Shown here: piece by piece, positions 53,495 through 61,406 of the stretch | How positions within the stretch are numbered: the first letter of the stretch is position 1 | How the letters are laid out: each line of letters begins with the position of its first letter | Assembly: GCA_913061235.1 (NCBI GenBank) | Contig: CAJXTB010000001.1 | Span: 496,001-560,000 of the forward strand | DNA length: 64,000 bases | Direction: 5' to 3' | DNA from: an uncultured Pseudomonadota bacterium | GTDB taxonomy: Bacteria > Myxococcota_A > UBA796 > GCA-2862545 | The notes under the pieces: generated by a model | Told to the model about the DNA's origin: nothing | Seen by the model: only the letters and a program-made list of their open reading frames with translations | The model's database searches: none | Made by a program: the position numbers and the translations under genes

Positions 53495-54418
53495 ATGATG
53501 TGGGAAGTCCACTTTGGTGGGAAGGTACGGCGCTGGACGGAGGAAGACCTCCGGAACAAGCTCCGTAAGAACAAGGTCTCCGGAGTTGAACTCGCCAGAC
53601 GCGTGGGTGACGACGAGTGGACGCCCTTGTACGCGACGGACCTGTACCGCGAGACTGTTCCGCACACCGGAGACCCCAAGAGTGGGGTGTTGAGGCGTAT
53701 CTGGAGCCCGTTCATCGGCCACTCGACGGCGTTTGTGACAGTTCTCGGTGCGTTGTGGTTGGTAAGCGGAGAACCGCCACTCTGGGGAGCGTGGTGGGGC
53801 ATTGGCCTCGCGTTCCACGCTGTCGCGGCGATTACTGCCACGGGTAAAATCCACTTCCCGCAAACAACCGAAATTGCTGCCGCCATGGAAGCTGTCTTTG
53901 CCAAAAAGCCAGCGGTCCCCAAGCAAACGCGGTCTCCTGCCCTACTCCCAGACAACGAAGTCCTTCGTGCCCTTGAGGAGCTCGAACAAGCCGGATGGTC
54001 CGGCGACATCCAAGCACTTCGAGAGACGGCACTCTTGCTGGTTCAGCGCCGCACCCTTGTGACCGACGCAACCGACGCCAACGCCAAAGAGGCCCTAGAA
54101 CACGAGCGCGTCACCGTTGTCGCAGACCGTGAACAAGCGAGTCCGTCCACCCAAGCACTGCTCGACGACCAGCTCGGCGCCATCGACGCGCGCCTCAGCT
54201 TTCTGCGCGACATCGACCAGCTGGCCATTCGACTGCGCGCCCAAGAACGCACGCTTCTGCATCAAGTCGAGAGCCTAAGACTGGGTCAAATACGGTCTAC
54301 CGAGGACACTTCCGGTCCAGACGTGATGGAAGCGGTCATCCGGCTCCGACGAGAGCTCGATGCCGAGTCAGAAGTCACCAACGCACTTGCACGCGCACGC
54401 CAAACGGCCCGCCAGTGA
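53495..54418 (+). CDS. Membrane protein with 2TM-type segment and coiled coil
   Basis: A 307-residue protein. The first 55 residues form a small domain (MWEVHFGGKVRRWTEEDL, ARRVGDDEWTPLY) that resembles the GYF_2-type N-terminal modules of bacterial membrane proteins. Two membrane helices follow (about 76-92 and 97-113), like the 2TM domain. Residues about 130-300 are helical and charged, with heptad-like spacing suggesting a coiled coil. Two ATGs lie in tandem at the start, and either could be used. It is four bases downstream of rsgA, so probably co-transcribed. Function unknown. Confidence 0.6.
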   Translation: MMWEVHFGGKVRRWTEEDLRNKLRKNKVSGVELARRVGDDEWTPLYATDLYRETVPHTGDPKSGVLRRIWSPFIGHSTAFVTVLGALWLVSGEPPLWGAWWGIGLAFHAVAAITATGKIHFPQTTEIAAAMEAVFAKKPAVPKQTRSPALLPDNEVLRALEELEQAGWSGDIQALRETALLLVQRRTLVTDATDANAKEALEHERVTVVADREQASPSTQALLDDQLGAIDARLSFLRDIDQLAIRLRAQERTLLHQVESLRLGQIRSTEDTSGPDVMEAVIRLRRELDAESEVTNALARARQTARQ

Positions 54419-54477
54419 ACAAATCCTTCCGAGCCGTCACTCCTATTCGAGAGCAGCAATGCTCACCGGGGGCAACC

Positions 54478-55101
54478 ATGATTCGCGCCATCGCACTCGC
54501 ACTGGCACTCACCGCAGCGTCCACCGCTTCTGCGGCATCGCCTGGCTACCTCACGCTGGCCGGAGCGGCCGGGTACGACGACCAGAACCGCGCAGTATGG
54601 GGTGGTATCGACATTGCGCTGCGCCCCGATAACAAAAAGGGATTCGGTGTTATCGCCGGATTCACTCCGGGCTATGGCGGTTTCCAAGACGAGCGTCCCC
54701 TCGCCTTTGCAGAGCTGGGTCTGGTTCGCTACATCCAGGCAGAACAGGCCACTGTTCGACTCGGCGCCGTGTTCCGCACCGGCATCATGTCCTTGCCCTA
54801 CCAGACGGCTGTGACCCTTATGGAGACCGAGGCCGGTGAGTTCGGACTGACCCCGGCCATCATGCTGCACGTCGAGTTTGAGTACGGCGAAGACACACCG
54901 TTCGTCTTCGGTATCCGCGCAGGTATGGGCACCGGCGTGTCCAACTTCCGCTGCGTCGACCCCGATAATCTGACCAACTGCGCACTGTGGACCGAGACCT
55001 TCGTGGCCAACGCCTTCGGCAATGTCCGCCTAAAGAACGGCCTGTTCGGCGAGCTGATGTTCGGACACACCAGCAAGCTGTCTATTGGCTACGCATTCTG
55101 A
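54478..55101 (+). CDS. Predicted small outer-membrane beta-barrel protein
   Basis: A 207-residue exported protein. The ATG at 54478 opens a typical signal peptide (about 1-19, ending ASA-A); an alternative GTG at 54415 overlaps the upstream stop but gives a polar start. The mature part alternates strand-like stretches (FGVIAGFTPGYGGF, ATVRLGAVFRTGI, IMLHVEFEYGED, GELMFGHTSKLSIGYAF) and ends in Phe, as outer-membrane barrels do for BAM recognition. Two cysteines near residue 160 could form a loop disulfide. Its 3' end overlaps the convergent repeat-protein gene by 13 bases. Confidence 0.7.
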   Translation: MIRAIALALALTAASTASAASPGYLTLAGAAGYDDQNRAVWGGIDIALRPDNKKGFGVIAGFTPGYGGFQDERPLAFAELGLVRYIQAEQATVRLGAVFRTGIMSLPYQTAVTLMETEAGEFGLTPAIMLHVEFEYGEDTPFVFGIRAGMGTGVSNFRCVDPDNLTNCALWTETFVANAFGNVRLKNGLFGELMFGHTSKLSIGYAF

Positions 55102-58100
55102 GCGGAACGGCGCCGCACAAACAGCGCGCCTAGCGACAGGACCAACCAACCGGACAGCGGCGTGACGGGCACACCCGAGCAGCCGCAGTTTCTCTCAACG
55201 ATTGTTGGGTCGTCTTGGTCATCCGGCTGGTCCAGACCTGTATCGGTGGCCTCATCGTCCGTATTGGTGAGCTGAACGTTGTCGCCCACCTCTAGACCGT
55301 CGTAGTCCACGTCCTCTGAGGCCACGTCTGCGACGAAGACCTCGTAGTCCACGTCGCCATCGTCTAGGTCGTCGTCTACACCCAGCACAGTCACCGTTTG
55401 ACGCTCGGTCCAGTTGTCTGCGGTGAACACGAACTCTGCGACCTCAAGCTCCCCTTCTGCGACGGTGTCCGACTCGAAGGTGACAGTCACATCTGCGTTG
55501 GGTTGCGACAACAGCCACACCTCAAAGGTCGCGCTGTCTCCCGACTCGCTGGTCAGCAAGTCCACCACCGGGTCTAGGCCAACGCCAGGCGTGTCGTCGT
55601 CGGCGTTGGTTCCTTGAACGACAGTGGCCGGCGCGGTGCCGTAGCCAGGGTCGTCGCTCGTGGGCGTCAACAGCACCTGGTAGTCAATGGGGCCGTCCGT
55701 CAGCGTGTCGTCGACACCTTCGACAGTGATGTCCTGTGGGTTGAGCCAGTTCGTCGTGTCAAAGACCAAAGTCGCCGGAGAGACGGTCGCTTCGCTCGTG
55801 TCCGACGATGACACGGTGAAGGTGACTGGCGCGCTGGGCTCCGAGGTGAGCGCGAAGGAGATGCTGTCGGTGGTTCCCGTCTCAGAGGTGGCGACACCCC
55901 CAATCGGTAGACCGGCCAGTTCGCTGACGTCGTCATCGACGGTTGTGACGGACACGAAGTCTGCTGCGAGGTCGCTGTACGCAGAGTCGGTGCTGGTCAC
56001 ACGGTGGCTGACAGTCCAGGCGATGTCACCGTCATCCAGCAAGTCGTCTACGCCTGTGACGCTCCCCGACTGTGGGGTCTGCCAGGAATCGGTGGTGAAG
56101 ACCATAGGGTTGCCGGCCCGTCCCTCGCTGTCATCGCTTCCTTCGGGTGTGACGACGACGGTTGCACTCGGCTCGGCGGTCAGCGACACCGTGTAGGTGG
56201 CCTCGGTGCCAGACTCAAAGACCGACAGGACTGTGGGGGTGACGAGCACGCTGGCAACGTCGTCATCGAGGGTGCGCATGGCAAGCTGTGTCGCTGGCAG
56301 TCCAGCAAAGTCGGCGTCGGCGCTCACCGGGGAGCCTAAGGTGAGCGTCCAGTCGATGTCGCCATCTTGTAGGTCGTCATCTTCACCAGAAATGGTGATG
56401 ATCTGAGGACCGAACGACTCCGGTGTGAACACCAACTCGGTGACGTTGACCGAGCCTTCGGTGTCGTCGCTGACGATGACCGGAAGGGTGACCGTGTCCG
56501 TGGGAGGCGTGGTGAGTCCAATGGACAGCGGCTGAGCAGGACCGACCTCGGCGAACTCGCGCACGCCATCGACTCCGCCGTCAATGGCCAGTCCAGCGGC
56601 TGCAGACGTAGAGATGACGACGGTACAGGAGCCACTCTGCCCGGTCTCATCGGTCACCATCACAGCGAACTCGCGCTGTCCTGCACTGTCTGGCGTCCAG
56701 CGGAAGGTCGTGTCCGCGCTGCCCTGACCCGCGTTGGCGTCTAGCTGAGCGGTGGTTCCTTCCGGGGTAAAAGCGAGGCTCCAGCTGTCGTCATCTGCAT
56801 CTGTGACGGAGACATCCACGGCGACCGACTGGCCCAGTCGAACCTGCGCTGAGCCGCCTGTACACGTTGGGGCAGCGAAGGCCCGACACGACACGGTGTA
56901 GTCCGTGCCATCGAGAGCAACGGTGGTCGGAACGGGTTCACCGGAAGCGCTCAACCCTACAGAGACAGTCTGCGGAGCGCCTCCAGGAAGGGTCACGGTC
57001 AACGGGTATCCCTGGGCGTATCCACCAAGAGAGGCACTGCCGTATCCGGAGTCGGTGCTTGGCAGGCGCCCATCGCCGGCGAGGCCTTCGGGCAATGCGG
57101 TGTTGGCTGCATCGACCGGACCGTCTGGACCGACAAGAGAGAAGGCGCAGGTGTGCTGAGGCCACGGGATGCTGATTCGAGTGGTGTCTTGGGAAACGAT
57201 GCGTGGTGCAGAGTCCGACGCTTCGCTTCCATCATGCTGGAACAAACTCGCATTCGCAGCCTGACCGTGCAGTCCACCACTCTGGGGCAGCCCAAGGTAC
57301 GACGGCTGCATCATCATGTCGTAGCCACCGCGCGCTTGGGACCAGCCGCCTTCCGCCCATGCGTAGGTGTTGACTGGGAAGCGGATGAACTGAGGAAGTT
57401 CCTGGCGCAGCAACCCCATGGATGCATCTGCTGGAGTCGCCGTGCCACTGCCCGTGAGGGTCAGCAGGCTGCCCGCTACGGGGGCGTCATCTTGGTCAAC
57501 GGCTTCGAGCTGGACTTGGGCCATGTCCCAGCCAAAGCTCACATCTCCGCTGGCGACCTCTTCCGCTCCCACACGAACGCCAGGAGACCCGTCAATGGCG
57601 TCATTTCCGTCTTGTCGGAAGAGGAGTGTGTCGGACCCTTGGCCCGCGAGATTACCGACTTGCTGGGCACCGTTGATGCCTGGAACAACGGCGAAATCAT
57701 AGCCGCCGCGGGACATAGACCAACCACCCAGCGCGGTTGCAGCGTCATTACGAGGCAGCCGGATGACCCCACCGGGAACAACCGCTCGGTCCAGACCATG
57801 CGTGGTGATGATGCGGCTGGTGCCGCCGCCAAGCTGACGTACAACAGACCCACGCACATCCACGCTGTCTTGGTCGCGCACATGCAGCGTCACGTCGGCC
57901 ACCTGCCAGGTCATGTCGAAGGTGGCGTCGGCGAGCACGGTGGCATCGATAATGACCGGAGCCGAACCTTCGGTACCCATGCCGTCCAAGCGGTAGAGCA
58001 CCTCACCATCACCGTTTCCGTGAAGCTGACCCCCTTGGCGCGTGTCATTGATTCCCGGAGAGAGGGCCAGGTTGTAGCCACCGAACGAGGCGGACCAGCC

Positions 58101-59432
58101 ACCAAGAGCGCCAGAGACATCGTTCGCAGGAAGGTCGACGGTTGCCGGCAGATCGAGGTCGCGCAACGACAATGGCGCCGCGACAGCCCACGGCCCTGTG
58201 TCGATAGCATTGAGAAACGACCCGGGAATATCCACACCTTCTTGGTCGCGAAGGTGCAGGGATACCGGCCCCACTGGCCAGGTGAAGGTCAGTTCATCCG
58301 TCTCAGCCGACACAGCAGCGGACGCAGACGTCTCGCGCAGATGCGAGCCCTCCGTCCGATACAGCGATTGACCGGAGCCGTTTCCAGAGATGACGCCACG
58401 CTGTGCGTCGCCACCGATACCTGGGAAGACGTGTAGGTCGTAGCCAAGAAAGTCCGTGGTCCAGTGGCCCTCGGCTCCTTCGCGGTCCGTTGTGGGCAAC
58501 GTCACCACGGAACCAGTCGGCAAACGGAGAACCTCCATCTCGGGCCGCCCGGCACGTCCACTTAGGCTCAGAATACTTCCTTCAAGCACGTCACCGTCTT
58601 CATCTGTGACCCGGAGCGTGACCTCGCGCGTCTGCCAGGAGCCGCCGACCTCATCGCCTTGTTCGGGTGACCAGGTAGAGTCGGCAAACAGTCCTTCGAA
58701 CCGCAACCCAGGAACCTGCGCGCCTCCGTTAATGCCTGGGAGCAACGCGATGTCGTAGCTACAGTCGCTCTGCACGGGAATCGGTTCGTCGTTCGCGTAC
58801 CACTCCAGCGAGCCGTCACCGGTGGTGTCGATTCCGACCTGAGAGCCGTCAATCAACTCGCCGTCAAGGTCGCGAATGCCGGCGGTCTGCACCGAATCCG
58901 GCGCGAGTGAGATGTCTACGCCCAGGCCCTGATCGATGTTGTCGCCGTAGCTGTTGTCGGCCGCGCTCACGAATAGATGGGTGGCACCCGGCGGAATGAC
59001 AACCTCGACCGAGTACTTTTCGGAGGGGGGCCGGTTGAGTGTCGTGCGAAAGATGACGCGCGAGATGTTGAAGTCATCCGGTACGTCTGGGAGCGTGAGC
59101 GAGCCGGTGTCGTAGGTCGCGCACACGGCCACGCTGTCGACAACCCGCTGGGTCTCGCCACCGTTCGCTAGAAGGGTGTCGCTTGAGGAGAACACGCCAA
59201 ACAGGAAGCCTTCGTTGTGTGGCAAGCCGGACGAGAACCGCATGCCACCGACTTGAGTCAGGCGCACGCGCTGGCCCGGACTAAAGCCCAGGGACGCTAG
59301 ATCGACGATGGCGGGGTCACTGGTACCGGTCTTGTTCCAGTGCGAAGCAAAGGCGCCAACGGGGACTTCTACAGCAGACGCAGGCGTGGACGTGGCACAC
59401 AGCGCCAGCGCCAAAAGAATCGATCGACTCAC
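55089..59432 (-). CDS. Giant secreted modular repeat protein with MYXO-CTERM-like tail
   Basis: A 1447-residue exported protein. The GTG at 59432 is preferred to a TTG four codons earlier because GGGGG lies five bases before it and the signal peptide (ending PASA) then starts at once. After about 200 residues come five copies of a unit of about 130 residues with the markers RDQxxVDVxGS, GGWSxxxGGYD, PGIN and a Gly/Gln-rich turn. An Ig-like domain follows (about 850-950, TFRWTPDSAGQREF). Then four Calx-beta-like units (SDDTEGSVNVTELVFT, DDLLDDGDIAW and similar). The end is Asp-rich, then ERNCGCSGVPVTP, a hydrophobic helix and RRRSAQNA. The Asp-rich loops suggest calcium. It is probably a surface or matrix protein. 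Confidence 0.8.
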   Translation of the reverse strand: MSRSILLALALCATSTPASAVEVPVGAFASHWNKTGTSDPAIVDLASLGFSPGQRVRLTQVGGMRFSSGLPHNEGFLFGVFSSSDTLLANGGETQRVVDSVAVCATYDTGSLTLPDVPDDFNISRVIFRTTLNRPPSEKYSVEVVIPPGATHLFVSAADNSYGDNIDQGLGVDISLAPDSVQTAGIRDLDGELIDGSQVGIDTTGDGSLEWYANDEPIPVQSDCSYDIALLPGINGGAQVPGLRFEGLFADSTWSPEQGDEVGGSWQTREVTLRVTDEDGDVLEGSILSLSGRAGRPEMEVLRLPTGSVVTLPTTDREGAEGHWTTDFLGYDLHVFPGIGGDAQRGVISGNGSGQSLYRTEGSHLRETSASAAVSAETDELTFTWPVGPVSLHLRDQEGVDIPGSFLNAIDTGPWAVAAPLSLRDLDLPATVDLPANDVSGALGGWSASFGGYNLALSPGINDTRQGGQLHGNGDGEVLYRLDGMGTEGSAPVIIDATVLADATFDMTWQVADVTLHVRDQDSVDVRGSVVRQLGGGTSRIITTHGLDRAVVPGGVIRLPRNDAATALGGWSMSRGGYDFAVVPGINGAQQVGNLAGQGSDTLLFRQDGNDAIDGSPGVRVGAEEVASGDVSFGWDMAQVQLEAVDQDDAPVAGSLLTLTGSGTATPADASMGLLRQELPQFIRFPVNTYAWAEGGWSQARGGYDMMMQPSYLGLPQSGGLHGQAANASLFQHDGSEASDSAPRIVSQDTTRISIPWPQHTCAFSLVGPDGPVDAANTALPEGLAGDGRLPSTDSGYGSASLGGYAQGYPLTVTLPGGAPQTVSVGLSASGEPVPTTVALDGTDYTVSCRAFAAPTCTGGSAQVRLGQSVAVDVSVTDADDDSWSLAFTPEGTTAQLDANAGQGSADTTFRWTPDSAGQREFAVMVTDETGQSGSCTVVISTSAAAGLAIDGGVDGVREFAEVGPAQPLSIGLTTPPTDTVTLPVIVSDDTEGSVNVTELVFTPESFGPQIITISGEDDDLQDGDIDWTLTLGSPVSADADFAGLPATQLAMRTLDDDVASVLVTPTVLSVFESGTEATYTVSLTAEPSATVVVTPEGSDDSEGRAGNPMVFTTDSWQTPQSGSVTGVDDLLDDGDIAWTVSHRVTSTDSAYSDLAADFVSVTTVDDDVSELAGLPIGGVATSETGTTDSISFALTSEPSAPVTFTVSSSDTSEATVSPATLVFDTTNWLNPQDITVEGVDDTLTDGPIDYQVLLTPTSDDPGYGTAPATVVQGTNADDDTPGVGLDPVVDLLTSESGDSATFEVWLLSQPNADVTVTFESDTVAEGELEVAEFVFTADNWTERQTVTVLGVDDDLDDGDVDYEVFVADVASEDVDYDGLEVGDNVQLTNTDDEATDTGLDQPDDQDDPTIVERNCGCSGVPVTPLSGWLVLSLGALFVRRRSAQNA

Positions 59433-59488
59433 AACAACCCCCAACTCGAAGCGACCGTATCAGAGCAAGGGGTTAGCGTTGATAGATA

Positions 59489-59737
59489 ATGAATGACGAC
59501 CCCTTTGCAGCCCCCGGCACGGATGACGACGAGAGCACAGCGACCAGCTGGACCCGCTGGACGTACGGACGAACTGCTCGCCTACTGATAGCAACGGCGT
59601 TCCTCCTCGCGGGCGTCCTGCTTCAGAATGGGTGGATTGCCATGCCCGGAATGCTGATCCTCGCAGGCCACCGCGCCGTCCAGCTGTGGCATCGGTACGC
59701 AGCGGATGCAGTCGGTGACAGCTTCTGGGACGACTAG
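59489..59737 (+). CDS. Small membrane protein with DPFAAP N-terminal motif
   Basis: An 82-residue protein: an acidic N-terminus with DPFAAP (residues 4-9), then two hydrophobic segments (about 32-46 and 50-62) and an acidic end. NPF/NPY-x-AP motifs before membrane helices are common in small membrane proteins of Myxococcota and Planctomycetota, with unknown meaning. The next gene encodes a protein of the same plan, so they look like a paralog pair. Divergent from the 1447-residue repeat protein across 56 bases. Confidence 0.55.
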   Translation: MNDDPFAAPGTDDDESTATSWTRWTYGRTARLLIATAFLLAGVLLQNGWIAMPGMLILAGHRAVQLWHRYAADAVGDSFWDD

Positions 59738-59779
59738 ACGCCGGAACTCACCGCACTCTTGAACTCCACCAAGGCCGTC

Positions 59780-60004
59780 ATGTCCAGCAATCCCTTCGAA
59801 GCGCCACACCTTGTCGAGCCACCAACGGCACCCAGCCGAGAACGCTGGCGTCCAGAGGCCCGCGACGCTGTGTACGTGGCGGGCATGCTCTTGAGCGGCG
59901 TGGGAGTGTTCCGCAGCTCACCAGAGGTCGTGATTGCCGGAATGACGCTGGGCTCGGCAGCCACGTGGGTAAAGCGCAAGACGAAGAGCGAAGAGGCAGC
60001 GTGA
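59780..60004 (+). CDS. Small membrane protein with NPFEAP N-terminal motif
   Basis: A 74-residue protein with NPFEAP at residues 4-9, a Pro/Arg-rich spacer, two short hydrophobic segments (about 33-44 and 48-62) and a Lys-rich end. The ATG at 59780 is taken by analogy with the neighbouring gene; an in-frame start at 59759 would add seven residues. It follows its paralog by 42 bases and converges on a lipoprotein gene. Confidence 0.5.
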   Translation: MSSNPFEAPHLVEPPTAPSRERWRPEARDAVYVAGMLLSGVGVFRSSPEVVIAGMTLGSAATWVKRKTKSEEAA

Positions 60005-60026
60005 AGAACGCGCCAGTAGGCCATGG

Positions 60027-60536
60027 CTAGCGCGGCAGGGTCTCTTCCGGCAAGACGGCTAGAACGACGATGTCCGAGGCAAAGTTCCCGACCTCAACGG
60101 CCTGCGTATCTGCTGCGTTGCCCTCGGTCAGGTCGTCGTAGACCGGGTCTGGCGTGAGCACGGCATCCGTCGCCTCAAACCGAACGCCCGTGTCTGTCGC
60201 AATCAGATCCACCGAGCCAGACGTCATTGTGTAGGCAAAGTCGGTGACCTGGAAGGTGTTCCCCAGGGTGATCTGGTCATCACACAGGTTGCTGTCAGAC
60301 TCGTTGATAAGGTCGACACCCGTGAACACGACCCACACGGTAGGGTCGTCACTAAACGGCGAGTAGAACACCTGCGCGCGAACCGTTGCCGACGCATTGG
60401 TCAGCGTGATGGAGTCCTCACCACACGCAAAGCCGCGGTCCAAGTCGTCCAAATCATCCAACGTCAGATGGATGGGACGTTGGGGGCCGCAGGCACCGAC
60501 CATGACTAAGCCACAAAGCATCAGAATTCGAGACAT
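60027..60536 (-). CDS. Predicted lipoprotein, function unknown
   Basis: A 169-residue lipoprotein with signal peptide ending VMVGAC (Cys16). The ATG at 60536 has a GGAGGG ribosome site; an upstream in-frame ATG right after the pdxH stop gives an Arg-rich start and is less likely. The mature protein is beta-rich and acidic, with cysteines at about 37 and 82. No family is recognised. It lies 63 bases downstream of pdxH on the same strand, with an inverted repeat between them. Confidence 0.65.
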   Translation of the reverse strand: MSRILMLCGLVMVGACGPQRPIHLTLDDLDDLDRGFACGEDSITLTNASATVRAQVFYSPFSDDPTVWVVFTGVDLINESDSNLCDDQITLGNTFQVTDFAYTMTSGSVDLIATDTGVRFEATDAVLTPDPVYDDLTEGNAADTQAVEVGNFASDIVVLAVLPEETLPR

Positions 60537-60546
60537 AGGCCCTCCA

Positions 60547-60567
60547 CTCCCACGGGAGTAGTGGGAG
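60547..60567 (-). other. Inverted repeat between pdxH and downstream lipoprotein
   Basis: CTCCCAC (60547-60553) and GTGGGAG (60561-60567) form a perfect 7-bp stem with a 7-base loop, just before the ribosome site of the lipoprotein gene. No T-run follows on the minus strand. It could affect translation or mRNA decay at this junction. Confidence 0.35.
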
Positions 60568-60599
60568 CGCTCCGTTCCGTCAACCTGCCTGCGGGTCAT

Positions 60600-61187
60600 T
60601 CACGGGTACAGCGTCTTGTCGTCCCATGTGTCCTGCGCCGTCCGCTCAAAAACCGTGCGAACATGGAGACGGTCCGGCATTCCTTGCCAGAACTCCATGC
60701 GGTCTGGAATCAGCTTGAACCCACCCCAGTGTGGTGGACGCGTCACTGTCTTGCCCTCAAAGCGCGCTGTGACAGCGGCCAAGCGCTCCTCAAGCGTGCT
60801 GCGGTCGTCTAGTTCTTCGCTCTGAAGAGAGGCCCACGCGCCGAGCTGACTGCCACGGTCACGACTCGCAAAGTACAGGTTGGAGTTCGACTCTCCCATG
60901 GGCTCAACTCGCCCCTCTGCAATCAGCTGCCGCGCGCTGCTCTTCCAGTGCAACAACACAGACGCGTATGGCGTGTGCGACAGCTGCTGGCCCTTACGCG
61001 AGCGGTAGTTCGTGTAGAACACAAGACCGCTGTCGCCCCAGCTCTTGAGCAAGACCGTACGCAAGGAGGGACGCCCGTCTTCGTCTACCGTCGCCAACTG
61101 CATGGCGTCCGGCACGTCAGGCTCGGACTCAATCGCCTCTTCCATCCAGGTATTGAGCTTGTCGGTCATGGCATCTGTGAGAAACAT
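60600..61187 (-). CDS. pdxH: Pyridoxamine 5'-phosphate oxidase
   Basis: FMN enzyme that oxidises pyridoxamine/pyridoxine phosphate to pyridoxal 5'-phosphate, in the cytoplasm. It has 195 residues, near the short end of the family. Motifs include RPSLRTVLLK (about 40-49) and FYTNYRSRKGQQL at the FMN site, ASRDRGSQLGAWAS, and RPPHWGGF-x3-PDRMEFWQG-x4-RLH near the C-terminus; the common RLHDR reads RLHVR here. A GGAGGG ribosome site lies three bases before the ATG. It would supply PLP to enzymes such as threonine synthase, but the two are far apart and no link is implied. Confidence 0.92.
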   Translation of the reverse strand: MFLTDAMTDKLNTWMEEAIESEPDVPDAMQLATVDEDGRPSLRTVLLKSWGDSGLVFYTNYRSRKGQQLSHTPYASVLLHWKSSARQLIAEGRVEPMGESNSNLYFASRDRGSQLGAWASLQSEELDDRSTLEERLAAVTARFEGKTVTRPPHWGGFKLIPDRMEFWQGMPDRLHVRTVFERTAQDTWDDKTLYP

Positions 61188-61406
61188 GCACCCTCCATGG
61201 CCGCCATCTAGCCCGTTCTCAGCGCGGACTACACGCGAAGGCCAGCGCCCGCATCAAAGCGCTCGCGTACGCGGCGAAAATAGACGTGCCATCTCGTTTG
61301 TGGCGTAGCGACCGACCAGCGGGCTGTCGCAAACATCACGGGACAATGGGCACCTCGCGGAGTGTCGCCTATCGCAACAGGTAGACTACCCACGAGGACC
61401 GCCCAG
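61188..61406. other. Intergenic region between pdxH and zinc-ribbon gene
   Basis: About 220 bases separate the divergent starts and should hold both promoters. No convincing -35/-10 pair was found in either direction. A TAGACT (61382-61387) could be a -10 for the plus-strand gene. No palindrome or other repeat stands out. A GTG at 61362 is a possible alternative start for the zinc-ribbon gene. Confidence 0.3.

Noticed and set aside
57153-58436. 427-codon open frame on the plus strand
   Set aside because: It lies wholly antisense to the repeat units of the 1447-residue protein and has shadow composition (many His, Arg and Gln), with no family resemblance.
59489-60004. Toxin-antitoxin pair
   Set aside because: Both small products are membrane proteins of the same design; neither resembles a known toxin or DNA-binding antitoxin.
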